NCBI RefSeq assembly: GCF_020102855.1
Contig: NZ_JADHZD010000013.1
Location: forward strand, 1 to 64,000
Reading direction: 5' to 3'
Length of the DNA stretch: 64,000 nucleotides
From: Nocardioides lacusdianchii
Lineage (GTDB): Bacteria; Actinomycetota; Actinomycetes; Propionibacteriales; Nocardioidaceae
The stretch's first letter is position 1; each line of letters begins with the position of its first letter. The notes under the pieces were generated by a model. The model saw only the letters and a program-made list of their open reading frames with translations. It was not told the DNA's origin and did no database searches. Positions 8,008 to 16,312 of the stretch are shown here, one piece after another. Both the position numbers and the translations under genes were made by a program.

Positions 8008-9141
8008 GTGGAAGACGAGGCTGCGGCCGCTGAGGAGTGCGCAACGCCCCGAGACGCGGGTTCGAGCCTGCTCGCGTCGCTGGACGGCATGAGCCAGGCG
8101 CTGTGGGACACCCTGGACGAGGCGGTTTCGAAGATCGAAGGAAAACAGGCTCAGGAAAGAGTCCTGGAGAAGTTCGCCGAGAACGTCCCCGCTGTCTTCG
8201 ACGAAACAGCGGAACGAATAGTTGCCACCCTGCGCGCGACGGCGTCCAACATGCTCGCCGAGTACGCGGCGCTCGACGCCGCTCAGGCCGCCGAGGTGCA
8301 GGAAAGGTGGGGCGACGCGCTCGCTGCCTACCGCACCCTGTGGGTCTCCAGCCACGAGGTGGGCGAGGCGTTCAGCCGACGCCACTTCACCCCGGCAGGG
8401 GTCTCGCCCTCGGCGATGGTGCACGCGCAGATCGGCCTCCAGGCCAGAGCCTGCCGTGTCGGCTCCGAGGTGTTTGCCTTGTTGCGCGCAGGTCTGGGCG
8501 CCGGCGCCCTGGCTCGCTCCCGCACCTTGCAGGAGATCGCAACGATCTCTACCGTCCTCGCCCAGCATGGTGGTCCAGATGGGGATCACCCTGACCTCGC
8601 AGAGCGCTACCTCCGGCATGCCGACGTCGTCAGCTGGATCGACGCAGTCGAGTACCAGGAGGTCGCGCCGAAGCTCGGCTATGCACCACTGAGCGCCGCG
8701 GAGATGGACGAGCTGCAGGAGCCGCGTGACGAGGCGGTCGCCCGGTACGGCGACGCCTTTGGCAAGCCGAACGGGTGGGCGGCCCGCGTGATGCGCAACC
8801 AGAAGGCACCCCGGTTCAAGGATCTGGAGGTGCTCGCAAGCGCCGACCACATGCGCATGCACTATTCATGGGCCAGCCACGAGGTCCACGCCGACGCCAA
8901 GTCCTGGGTGATGAACCACGAGACCATCGGCGACGTCACCTACAGGAACACCGGACCCTCATCACGAGGTATGGCCGATGCCGGCCAGTTGGCGCTCATG
9001 GCGTTGACCCAGGTCACCGAGAACGCGTTGTACTCGGCGCCGGACGTGGCCGAACACCCAGCCGACATCATCGCTGTGATGGTCTTGGACAAACTGCTCG
9101 ACCGCGCTTGGGTCGCCTTCTCCAAGGCCGATGGCGCATAG
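8008..9141 (+). CDS. DUF5677 domain protein
   Basis: From GTG 8008 the product has 377 residues. The central part carries the DUF5677 pattern: ARSRTLQEIATISTVLAQH, then LAERYLRHADVVSW, and a later HMRMHYSWASHEVHADAKSW. Those are helical segments with conserved Arg/Glu and His/Asp residues. The N-terminal 100 residues are acidic and helical. The start is uncertain: the frame is open back to 7828, and ATG 8089 is another candidate; no good ribosome site decides it. DUF5677 proteins are of unknown function and common in variable genome regions. It stands alone, with no coupled neighbour. Confidence 0.7.
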   Translation: MEDEAAAAEECATPRDAGSSLLASLDGMSQALWDTLDEAVSKIEGKQAQERVLEKFAENVPAVFDETAERIVATLRATASNMLAEYAALDAAQAAEVQERWGDALAAYRTLWVSSHEVGEAFSRRHFTPAGVSPSAMVHAQIGLQARACRVGSEVFALLRAGLGAGALARSRTLQEIATISTVLAQHGGPDGDHPDLAERYLRHADVVSWIDAVEYQEVAPKLGYAPLSAAEMDELQEPRDEAVARYGDAFGKPNGWAARVMRNQKAPRFKDLEVLASADHMRMHYSWASHEVHADAKSWVMNHETIGDVTYRNTGPSSRGMADAGQLALMALTQVTENALYSAPDVAEHPADIIAVMVLDKLLDRAWVAFSKADGA

Positions 9142-9213
9142 TCCGACGGCCCGACTGCCCGACGGGTCAGCCGGCGTAGCCCAAGACTCCCGCCCAGTGA
9201 GCCACCTCGTCCG

Positions 9214-10374
9214 TTACCGCAGCGGGATGACCTGAGCGTCAGTCGCCGGGGGAGCGGGGGTGGAGGGCTCCCAGTCAATCCAGTCCTCGAAGTAGGAAGC
9301 ATCGAGGTAGGTGTCATTCGCGGCTTGGGCCACGGCAGCGGCGACGTCGCCGGACGCGGTCTCGGCCAGGGAGCTGCGCAACCAGATGGCTGTCTCGTTG
9401 GGGACCTCGACCGGTTCTTGCCGCGTCCAGCCGCGAGCAGAGATCTGCTTGTAGAGACTGCGCGCCTGGTCCTCGTCGATGACTCCCAAGTCCCGGAACC
9501 TGCCCACCAGCATCTTGATCGACACGCCCCAGCGCGACTTGATCTCGGCAAGCAACTTCAGGGTCACTCGACCCCGGTTGGAGTCGAGCTCCTCGATCAT
9601 CACTTCCGCAGGCGTGAGGAGGGCGGCGCCGAAGCGGAACGCTTGGCGTTCGACCTCACGGGCGGCACGTGGACCGTCTGGGACTGAGGTTCCTGCGTGG
9701 AGAACCAGATGGGCCAGCTCATGGGTGACGGTCAGTCGCTGTCGGTCTCCCGGGACATGCCACTGGGGCACGCGAGAGGGCCTACCCACGCAGATCACGT
9801 TGATGTCGCCGAAGTGAGTCGACAACCCCAGGTGCCGGCCCAGTTCCCCCGTCATGGGTAGCACGACACAACCAAGGCGTTCAGCGAGCCGAGTCGCGTT
9901 GCCCACCACCGCAGCGGGCTCCAGGTCGGCGACCACTCGAACGTGGGCCGCGAACTCCTCGATCGCTTCGCTGTTTTCGAGGTCGCCGTCGAAGACCGGC
10001 AGCCGGTTCGGGATCCGACGCAGCCGTAGGTGGCGGATGACGTCCACGACCGTCGTTGCTTCGCCGAGGTGCCGATCGAGCTCCTTCTTCGGCGCGTCGG
10101 CATAAGCGCGCAGCAATGGAGGGGCCGCCTCCATCGTCGTGCTCATCTCGGTGAAGAACTCCGGTCGGCAGCGCAGCGCCCTCGAGATGAGGTCAAGCGG
10201 TTCAGGAGGGCACGAAGAGCGACCGGTCTCGATGTGGGACATGAGCCCGGCCGAGATTCCGGCGCGCACCGCCAGGTCGGCTTGGTCGAAGCCGTTGACT
10301 ATGCGCATCCGCCGGATCCGGCGGCCGATCTCCGCGGTCCGGTCGAAGGACTTGGGCTGCGGAGTGGGACTCAC
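9214..10374 (-). CDS. XRE-family HTH plus ImmA/IrrE metallopeptidase
   Basis: A 386-residue two-part regulator. Residues about 15-70 form an XRE helix-turn-helix (IGRRIRRMRIVNGFDQADLA, then AGISAGLMSHIETGRSSCP). The middle contains the ImmA/IrrE zinc site TVTHELAHLVLH, with a downstream acidic helix around RQAFRFGAALLTPAEVM. The C-terminal 60 residues are acidic and family-specific. In this family proteolysis of a partner repressor or self-cleavage controls stress, mobile-element or toxin genes. The start overlaps the stop of the upstream gene (ATGA, 10371-10374), so the two proteins are likely made together and may act as a regulator and target pair. Confidence 0.85.
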   Translation of the reverse strand: MSPTPQPKSFDRTAEIGRRIRRMRIVNGFDQADLAVRAGISAGLMSHIETGRSSCPPEPLDLISRALRCRPEFFTEMSTTMEAAPPLLRAYADAPKKELDRHLGEATTVVDVIRHLRLRRIPNRLPVFDGDLENSEAIEEFAAHVRVVADLEPAAVVGNATRLAERLGCVVLPMTGELGRHLGLSTHFGDINVICVGRPSRVPQWHVPGDRQRLTVTHELAHLVLHAGTSVPDGPRAAREVERQAFRFGAALLTPAEVMIEELDSNRGRVTLKLLAEIKSRWGVSIKMLVGRFRDLGVIDEDQARSLYKQISARGWTRQEPVEVPNETAIWLRSSLAETASGDVAAAVAQAANDTYLDASYFEDWIDWEPSTPAPPATDAQVIPLR

Positions 10375-10988
10375 TGCCAGCCGGCCCCGAGGTCGTCGTC
10401 GGCGTCGCCGTCGAACCCAGGCAGGCCCTCGTCGGGTCCGCCCTCGAACCGAGGCGTGGTGTCGGTATCACTCGGGGGAGCCTTGAAAAGGGTGTGGCGA
10501 GGTCCGAGCTGGAGGTAGGTAGCGCCCCGGGGGGTGGGGAGGACCCGTGCCACGAAAATCTCGTCGACTCGCTCGTTGCAGTCGAGGTGCCAGCCGAAGA
10601 CCCACTGCTCGATGTGGCCGAACAGGACGGCGTCTTCCGGCTCCTCCAAGCCGACCAGCGCGGAGTCTGAGTTGGCGCGTACCTCCAGCTCGCCCCGGAT
10701 CCTGCACGCCCTCTTGATGCGGTAGCGCCGGTCAGCGCGACCGACCGTCGCACGCAGCTCGCGGCCCGTGCCGTTAATTGCTTGGCACTCGACGGTGCCG
10801 AGGCGGCCGGCTGCGGCCACCGCGGCCGCAACGACCAGGTCACGCATGAGAAGGGCGCGCGCCTGAGGGTTCTCGAAGTCGTCGTTGATGTCCATCGCGA
10901 GGTCGACGGTGTAGGCCTTCTCCTCGACGGCCTGTTCGACCTCGGACGCCACCTCAGCGAGGTTGGCCATGTGGAGTTCATGTGACAT
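10371..10988 (-). CDS. Unknown partner of the XRE-ImmA/IrrE protein
   Basis: A 205-residue acidic protein (MSHELHMANLAEVASEVEQA at the start) with no recognised domain. A mixed alpha/beta core with YRIKRACRIRGELEVRAN and an acidic, Gly-rich C-terminus (about residues 165-205) are visible. It is the promoter-proximal gene of a two-gene operon and overlaps the protease gene by 4 bp. By analogy with other two-gene XRE-ImmA pairs it may be the substrate, toxin or effector; the sequence itself does not show this. The ATG at 10988 sits inside one arm of an inverted repeat that also covers the promoter. Confidence 0.7.
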   Translation of the reverse strand: MSHELHMANLAEVASEVEQAVEEKAYTVDLAMDINDDFENPQARALLMRDLVVAAAVAAAGRLGTVECQAINGTGRELRATVGRADRRYRIKRACRIRGELEVRANSDSALVGLEEPEDAVLFGHIEQWVFGWHLDCNERVDEIFVARVLPTPRGATYLQLGPRHTLFKAPPSDTDTTPRFEGGPDEGLPGFDGDADDDLGAGWQ

Positions 10989-11025
10989 ACCGATGAGGAT
11001 AATAGTCAGAATGTCACACCGTCAA
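10981..11025 (-). promoter_or_regulatory. Promoter with an inverted-repeat operator for the XRE-ImmA operon
   Basis: A perfect 8-bp inverted repeat, TGTGACAT at 10981-10988 and ATGTCACA at 11011-11018, is separated by 22 bp (two helical turns). On the minus strand it embraces a TATTAT -10 box (11004-10999). A TTGACG -35 box lies just outside at 11025-11020, with a short 15-bp spacer. One arm covers the start codon. The layout suggests autorepression by the XRE protein encoded by the operon. Confidence 0.6.
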
Positions 11026-11300
11026 TCGCGAACCCGTTTCCCGGCATCAGTGCATCATGACGACGGCGCGCCGCGGCCACCACCACGCCGAAAAGCGAAC
11101 CGCGAGCCCGGAAAACCGCAGCGAAGGCTCTGTGAAAGTGGGGCGCTCCCGACAACTACGAGTCTTCCTGAGTGCGAGAGGCCCCAGTGACTCCCAGTAG
11201 CCTCAACAGCTTGGTGGCAGCTGTCCAGCACGATTGCCCGCGGTATGGAAGTCGGTGTCGGGAACGCAGCCCCCGTCCGTAGGGTGCTACCAGAGGCGGG

Positions 11301-11456
11301 TCAGCCAGCGATCGCGCGCTTGCGGCGCCGCTGCACGGCCGCCGACTCCTGGCGAACGACCCGTGAGGCCTCCGCCCAGATGCGCTGCACAGCGGCCGGC
11401 GAGGTGACGTCCTCGACCTTGCGAGGCGTGACCTTCGTCAGACGTACCTTCGACAT
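11301..11456 (-). CDS. 51-residue basic protein, unknown
   Basis: The ATG at 11456 is preceded at ideal distance by AGGAGG, so translation is well supported despite the small size. The product begins MSKVRLTKVTPRKVEDVTSP and ends QRRRKRAIAG. It is strongly basic and helical, so it could bind nucleic acid or be a small regulator. It follows the GAF membrane protein on the same strand after 82 bp. No family is recognised. The 275 bp downstream (11026-11300) hold nothing supportable. Confidence 0.6.
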   Translation of the reverse strand: MSKVRLTKVTPRKVEDVTSPAAVQRIWAEASRVVRQESAAVQRRRKRAIAG

Positions 11457-11538
11457 CGCTACCTCCTGTACTTTCGAACACATCGTAGCCGTACTGTGCA
11501 CGACCCCACCGACATCAGCCACACTCTTGCCAACGCGT

Positions 11539-12324
11539 CTACGTGCGGTCTGCTTCGGCGAACGCGATGGCGAGAAGGTCCGCCACGAGGAGCACGATCT
11601 GGCGGTCGGTCTCAACCAAGTCGCCCGGGTTGGGTGCGTCCACCGTCACCATCCCGAACCCGTCGGTGTCCGAACGGATGGCGGCCGAGATGTACGTCTG
11701 GTAGCCCGCGCCGCTGCCGGCGTACGCCTGGTTCGTCGCCGCGGACGTGTCCTTCTCGAACCAGTCCTTCCCGTCGGACACCATCTTGAGAGCGAGGTCG
11801 CCGCGCGGCGTCGCCTTGAGGAACGGTGAGGGCGTGTCGGCTCGGCCGTGGTAGGCGACCGCCGTCATGTCGCCGCTGTCCTGCAACTGGTAGACGACCG
11901 CCCGGAGCCGGTCCACGTCCTTCAGCAGCAACGTCAGGGCACCCGTTGCCTGGGTGGCAACCTTCTCCGCTTCGGCCTCACGCTGGCGCTTCGTCTTGGC
12001 CGGCATTGCCGCGATCAGCTCTGCCACGGGCTGCAACGCGTCCTTCATCGCCACGTACAGCCGACCCGCCTCAAGCTCGGACGCTGCCCGCCAGGTCCTC
12101 ACGCCCGACTCCCGCAACCACATCAGCGCGCCCGCGGCCAGGCAGAGGCCGAAGCCGACAAGAGCCCAAGCCCAGTCCCTTCCGTCGTCGAGGTCTTGCC
12201 CCACCGTGATGAGGAAGGCCCCCAGCACGGGTGCAATTGGCACGAAGGAGGGCACCAGCCGCTTCGATGACGCGACCCGCTCAGCGACGACGTCCAAGAT
12301 CGGCGCAGAGGCGGGAGTAGGCAC
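11539..12324 (-). CDS. Membrane protein with two N-terminal helices and a GAF-like domain
   Basis: A 261-residue protein. Two hydrophobic helices at about residues 28-42 and 50-68 (the second reads WALVGFGLCLAAGALMWLR) are followed by a charged helix with MPAKTKRQREAEAEKVATQA. A C-terminal globular domain then contains FLKATPRGDLALKMVSDGKD and IRSDTDGFGMVTVDAPNPGD, which fits a GAF fold. The ligand cannot be read. No enzymatic output domain is attached, so it may pass the signal to a partner. It precedes the 51-residue basic gene. It lies in the accessory region, so a sensing role in defence is possible but unproven. Confidence 0.65.
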   Translation of the reverse strand: MPTPASAPILDVVAERVASSKRLVPSFVPIAPVLGAFLITVGQDLDDGRDWAWALVGFGLCLAAGALMWLRESGVRTWRAASELEAGRLYVAMKDALQPVAELIAAMPAKTKRQREAEAEKVATQATGALTLLLKDVDRLRAVVYQLQDSGDMTAVAYHGRADTPSPFLKATPRGDLALKMVSDGKDWFEKDTSAATNQAYAGSGAGYQTYISAAIRSDTDGFGMVTVDAPNPGDLVETDRQIVLLVADLLAIAFAEADRT

Positions 12325-12860
12325 GGGCGCACCTTAGCGACACAACGCGACACCGCAGCAGGGTTCTCCGCAGAGAGCGCGTCCGACGAGAGCGGAGTGA
12401 ACCCCGGGTCTTCTGGTCTCACGGCGAGATCCCGATCCTCTGGTCCCGGCCAGGGTCATAGCAATGCCCGGACTCGCCCGCCCTGCGGCGCGCCGCCGGA
12501 CGGTCACTGCAACGACCGCGATCACCTGTGCGCGTGCGCGCGTGCCACCTCGTTAACGTCGCAGGGCTACCAGGCCCACCACCGGCTCGACCCCTTGCTT
12601 GAAGCGGCCATAGACGCCGAGGCCGCACGCCTGCACGCGATTGAGGACCCCCTGCAGGCAGTCCAGGCGGTGAACGAGTTCTATAGCCAGTCCGCCAGCT
12701 GTGGCCACCGCGGCATTGGGATGGCCTGCCGCGCCGGCCGCCCTGGCATCTTCATCATCTTGATGGCGGAATGATTTGCGAGTTATAGGTGCGGGACCGC
12801 GACCAGCCCTAGCAAGCCTTCCGCGGTCCCGCTGAGATCTCCTGAAACAAGACCCCGCAA
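12325..12860. other. 536-bp gap with a possible gene remnant
   Basis: One plus-strand frame contains a helix-rich piece at about 12584-12692 (LDPLLEAAIDAEAARLHAIE, then DPLQAVQAVNEFYS). It resembles the start of small actinobacterial helix-turn-helix proteins, but the frame then loses any such character. It is best read as a degraded remnant or chance. A strong hairpin at 12791-12832 is listed separately. Nothing else is supportable. Confidence 0.35.
12791..12832 (+). terminator. Hairpin with 11-bp perfect stem before the 12861 gene
   Basis: GCGGGACCGCG at 12791-12801 pairs perfectly with CGCGGTCCCGC at 12822-12832 across a 20-base loop. There is no U run after it. It could end transcription from the left or act as a leader structure for the next gene. 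Confidence 0.45.
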
Positions 12861-13448
12861 GTGATCGTAGTGAATCTCAAGCGCAGCATGAGACGCCTCG
12901 TCGAGCAGGTCCGTCTCGGTATCCCCGACGACGTGCTGCTCGAGCAACTCGAGCGCGACACCACCGCAGAGTGGGCCGGCGTGAGCAGTGAGGCGCTGTA
13001 CGAGTACGGCGGCACCGGATCGACGGACTACCTCGTCGGCGTGTACCGCGACCAGATCGTGTCGATCTACTACATCAGAGGCTGGCACGCCGGCGAGCAG
13101 CCTGGCCGAGTCGTGTTCGACGTGCAGCCCGCAATGGAGATGGCCGCGGCCATCGGCCAGCCGGTGCCCGGCAACCCGTGGAAGCGGGGCGAGGCCCGTC
13201 CGGTGCGCTACTTCGACACGCGCACCTTCGTGCGCGATCTCGACGACAGGGGCGTGCTCAACATCTACGACGACGCGGGGGACGACGCGGTCGACCGCTG
13301 CATGGTCGCGGTGATCCGCGACCTCGCCAGCCCGGCGGCGCAGTCGCCTCTCGCTGGGGTTGAGGTCGCGGCCGATCCCCGCGGTGGCATCCGCGTGACG
13401 GTCCCGCTCGGGACCAAGGTCACAATCGTCCAGCGCGCCGGCGGCTGA
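12861..13448 (+). CDS. Unknown 195-residue protein
   Basis: From GTG 12861, or less likely from ATG 12888. The residues show a well-patterned alpha/beta protein: LVEQVRLGIPDDVLLEQLER, then YEYGGTGSTDYLVGVYRDQI, GNPWKRGEARPVRYFDTRTF and DDAVDRCMVAVIRDL. No family is recognised. There are no membrane spans. It lies alone between a hairpin and the convergent helicase-nuclease gene in the accessory region. The reading frame has normal high-GC codon bias, so it is likely real. Confidence 0.5.
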   Translation: MIVVNLKRSMRRLVEQVRLGIPDDVLLEQLERDTTAEWAGVSSEALYEYGGTGSTDYLVGVYRDQIVSIYYIRGWHAGEQPGRVVFDVQPAMEMAAAIGQPVPGNPWKRGEARPVRYFDTRTFVRDLDDRGVLNIYDDAGDDAVDRCMVAVIRDLASPAAQSPLAGVEVAADPRGGIRVTVPLGTKVTIVQRAGG

Positions 13449-13564
13449 TTCCGGCGGGAGCATCGGCAAACGAGGTTCACACTCTCGGGGTGCGACCTCT
13501 GTGCTCTAGAACGGCCGCCCGGGCCTGCGTGAGTGCCGCACGTGCGTGACGCCTCGGAGCGCGC

Positions 13565-16144
13565 TCAGTCGTCGGGCCGAATGCGGTTCTGGGTGAGCCG
13601 TTCCGCGATCTGGGAGGGAAGGCATCCGAACGCAGTGAGGACGTCCCGGACGCGCGCCCGCAATGCGCGAGTGTTCTGCACGCCTGCCGCCGTGGTGAGG
13701 AAGTCGGTCCACGCGGCCGAGACGTCGGCGGCGATCTCGGCAACCACCTCGGGCGTTGCGAGATACACGTTTGGGTTCGCAGTTGGAGCGTGCTGAGGAT
13801 CGACCGATTGCCGGTCGGAAACTATGACTGAGACACTCCCCGCCGGCGCATAGTTGAGACCCCGATCGTGCGCGAGCTGCTCGAGCTGCGTGTTGGCCTG
13901 GCGCACGTACCGCAGCGCAACGACGCCTTCCTCATCCTGCTCCGACTTGGCCTCGACGGTCATCCAGAACGCGGTGTCCCAGACCCACGCTGAATCGCAT
14001 CGTCCGTCGCCCTCGGGCTTGTACGACTCTGCTCCGAGGAAGCCTCCAAGGAGGATGAGGCCGGACTCGTAGGCGGCTGCCTCGTCCTGGTCGAGATTCA
14101 TGCGCATCTGGTCGAGTGACGCGATGACCTTGTTGGGCTTGAGCTGCCCGGTCAACCGGGTAACGATCGCGTTAACAGCGACGACGTCCATGCCCGACAG
14201 CTCGATCTCGTCGGCGCCGGGGAGGTCGCGCAATTCGCGCAGCCAGGTGCCACGGTTCGCTGCGGCCGCCTCGGCCTGCCGGACAAGCGCGCGAGCTCGG
14301 GAGCGCTGCGCCTCGTCAGCAGCTCCTTGAAAAAGCCACACTCCGGCTAGGTACAGTAGGACGCCACGGTATCCCCGCGTTGCGTCGCCGCCCTGACCCA
14401 CGACCCGAGCAGCTTCGACGGCCTTTTCGGATGCGGTCAACCATGCGCCGGAGTACGCCGCCTCCCAGGCCGACACTTCATTCGGGGCGGCCTCACCAAG
14501 GGCAGCTGAACCGGGCGGGTCGACCTTTACGGCGTCGCGACGGAACTCTGCGAGGGCCGGCTCGCCGCCGTCGCGCCAGTCCGGGCCGTGCTCGAGGAAG
14601 ACGCGGACGTTGTCGAGGATCTCGGCGGGTTGGGCGCCGGTGCTGTTACGCCATCCGAAGTCGATCTCAGCTTGGAGCTCTGGTTCTAGCGAACGACGGT
14701 TCTCGAACTTGCTGAAGTACCTGGTGATGTCAGAGCCGCGCACCACGACGACGGCATAGTCGTTTGGTCCGCGGGTGCACCGGCCGGCGCCCTGGACGAT
14801 GCGAGTGCGGAGCCGTTCGGCGAGCGCTGACCCGGCGTCGGCGCGTTCGCCGAGGAACTTCTCCTGGAGGTTCGTCGCATCGGGCTTTCCCGCGAGCACT
14901 ACGACCCGGCATGCGTCCCCAGGGAGGTCGAGCCCGTCGTATCGATTCGCCAGCCCGAGCACGCCTCGTTGCGCGGCCGCGAACGGACCGAGATCGTGCT
15001 CGACCTGAGCCTTCCCGAACACTGGCACCCCGTTGCGTGCCAGCGCGCGTGCGGTCTGCTCTGTCTTCTCGATCGTGTCCTGAGCAAGGACGAGGGCCTT
15101 GTCGGTGACGGCCACGATCTGCTTCGTCAGGGTGTCCGGGTCTCCGCCGGCCGCGAGGTCGGGGAACACGAAGAGGCGACGGCCTGATCGAGGCGGCGTC
15201 TTTGTGGGGAGTGGCATGCGGGTGATGTGGCTGCGCCCGAACGCGCGCTCCAGCTCGCCGCCACCGCCGAGGGTGGCGGAAAGGTAGATCCGTTGTTTCG
15301 CACCGTTAAAGACTTTGTTCTCGAATGTGGGCGGGATCATCGGCCGGATCTGGATGCCGCCGTAGGAGAGGTACACGCAGCAGGACGCAAGTCCGGCGCG
15401 GATCATGGAGAAGGCGTAGCTGAGGTTGCCGGTGACCTTCGACAGAGCACTGTCTAGGGCGGCCAACACAGTCGGGTCGAGCGCCGGAACAACGAGCCGG
15501 ACTTGGTGGTGTGCGCCTGGGTCCGGCTCGCCTCGGAGCCGCTGGATCAGTAGTCCCGACAGGAACGGGCTGATGGCGTCAAGCACCTTGTCGTACGCGT
15601 CGGACTCGTTGTAGCGGCTGATGGTGACCCCGTACTCGGCTCCCGCGAACTGCTCGCCGGCGTGGGCGTCGTCGAGGAGGAGCAGCCGAGGGATGGGGGG
15701 CTTCGGGCTGCTGTTGAAGACGGTGGAGTAGTTCGTAATCCCGATCGCCTCGCCGCCTTCGACGGCACTCTCGTCAACGGGCGGCCAGTCGCGCCAGCTG
15801 CCGACCAAGAGAACGGCGGGGATGCCTTCACGCGTTGCGGTTGCCAGAACCTGTCGCGCGAGCTGCGTGGTGGGCGCCGCGTACAGGATCGGGCCCTCCT
15901 CCTTGCGGCGTACCCACTCGCCGATGAGCAGGCCGGGAATGGTCTTGCCCGTACCGGTAGGGAGTTCGAGCGCGAGATCGGCGGTGTCCTGGTGGTCCTC
16001 GGCGTACTTACGGATCACGTCGCCCTGGTGCAGCCAGAGCGCGGGGACTGCCTCCGTGGTGCGCTTGAGCGCGCCGCTGAGGTACATCTCCTCGGGGGAG
16101 GTGAACGTCTCGTGCGACTGCTGTGCCTTGCCCCTGAATGCCAC
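13565..16144 (-). CDS. Superfamily 2 (XPD/DinG-like) helicase fused to a PD-(D/E)XK-like nuclease
   Basis: An 859-residue protein starting at GTG 16144 behind AGGAGGG. Walker A is LPTGTGKT (residues 61-68) and motif II is LLLDDAHA (D158, D159, A160, H161), unusual against the common DEAH or DECH. Helicase C motifs include YLSATLGGGG, LANRYDGLDLPGD and RIVQGAGRCTRGPNDYAVVV. The C-terminal part has GLILLGGFLGAES, then CDSAWVW with Asp717, and MTVEAKSE with Glu731-Ala-Lys733. That spacing fits a PD-(D/E)XK nuclease core. A helicase-nuclease in one chain next to a defence island suggests an antiphage or anti-plasmid role, by inference. It is the last accessory gene before the tad cluster. Confidence 0.75.
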   Translation of the reverse strand: MAFRGKAQQSHETFTSPEEMYLSGALKRTTEAVPALWLHQGDVIRKYAEDHQDTADLALELPTGTGKTIPGLLIGEWVRRKEEGPILYAAPTTQLARQVLATATREGIPAVLLVGSWRDWPPVDESAVEGGEAIGITNYSTVFNSSPKPPIPRLLLLDDAHAGEQFAGAEYGVTISRYNESDAYDKVLDAISPFLSGLLIQRLRGEPDPGAHHQVRLVVPALDPTVLAALDSALSKVTGNLSYAFSMIRAGLASCCVYLSYGGIQIRPMIPPTFENKVFNGAKQRIYLSATLGGGGELERAFGRSHITRMPLPTKTPPRSGRRLFVFPDLAAGGDPDTLTKQIVAVTDKALVLAQDTIEKTEQTARALARNGVPVFGKAQVEHDLGPFAAAQRGVLGLANRYDGLDLPGDACRVVVLAGKPDATNLQEKFLGERADAGSALAERLRTRIVQGAGRCTRGPNDYAVVVVRGSDITRYFSKFENRRSLEPELQAEIDFGWRNSTGAQPAEILDNVRVFLEHGPDWRDGGEPALAEFRRDAVKVDPPGSAALGEAAPNEVSAWEAAYSGAWLTASEKAVEAARVVGQGGDATRGYRGVLLYLAGVWLFQGAADEAQRSRARALVRQAEAAAANRGTWLRELRDLPGADEIELSGMDVVAVNAIVTRLTGQLKPNKVIASLDQMRMNLDQDEAAAYESGLILLGGFLGAESYKPEGDGRCDSAWVWDTAFWMTVEAKSEQDEEGVVALRYVRQANTQLEQLAHDRGLNYAPAGSVSVIVSDRQSVDPQHAPTANPNVYLATPEVVAEIAADVSAAWTDFLTTAAGVQNTRALRARVRDVLTAFGCLPSQIAERLTQNRIRPDD

Positions 16145-16312
16145 TAAGCCCTCCTACGCGCCGACCGCCACCGCAGATGATGCTTGACTTCTCCGACGAG
16201 TGCACAGGCTTATCCGCACGCGGCGTGTCGGACTTCGCCAAGGGAGCTGCAGCGCAGTCCTGTGCCGTTTGCGCCGCGTGCCTTGTTTCAGCGCCGGAGC
16301 CGGCGCGGTGAG
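16145..16312. other. Accessory/chromosome junction region and helicase promoter
   Basis: This gap carries the promoter of the leftward helicase gene and the right edge of the accessory region. A perfect 7-bp-arm palindrome GCGCCGG-AG-CCGGCGC lies at 16291-16306, next to the point where homology to the tad ATPase begins. No integrase, tRNA or clear direct repeat is visible. Confidence 0.4.

Noticed and set aside
7546..8862. Long minus-strand open frame
   Set aside because: It is antisense to the DUF5677 gene, has no ribosome site and reads as low-complexity shadow sequence.
12397..12774. 125-residue plus-strand open frame
   Set aside because: Only a short helical piece in the middle looks protein-like; the ends are Arg/Cys/Gly-rich noise. 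Listed as a possible remnant only.
16180..16311. Small open frame (43 residues) at the island edge
   Set aside because: No ribosome site and no similarity; it lies in the helicase promoter and the junction.
1..16312. Type II CBASS locus
   Set aside because: The E2-E1 and JAB genes resemble cap2 and cap3, but no CD-NTase or effector nuclease gene is found next to them within the window.
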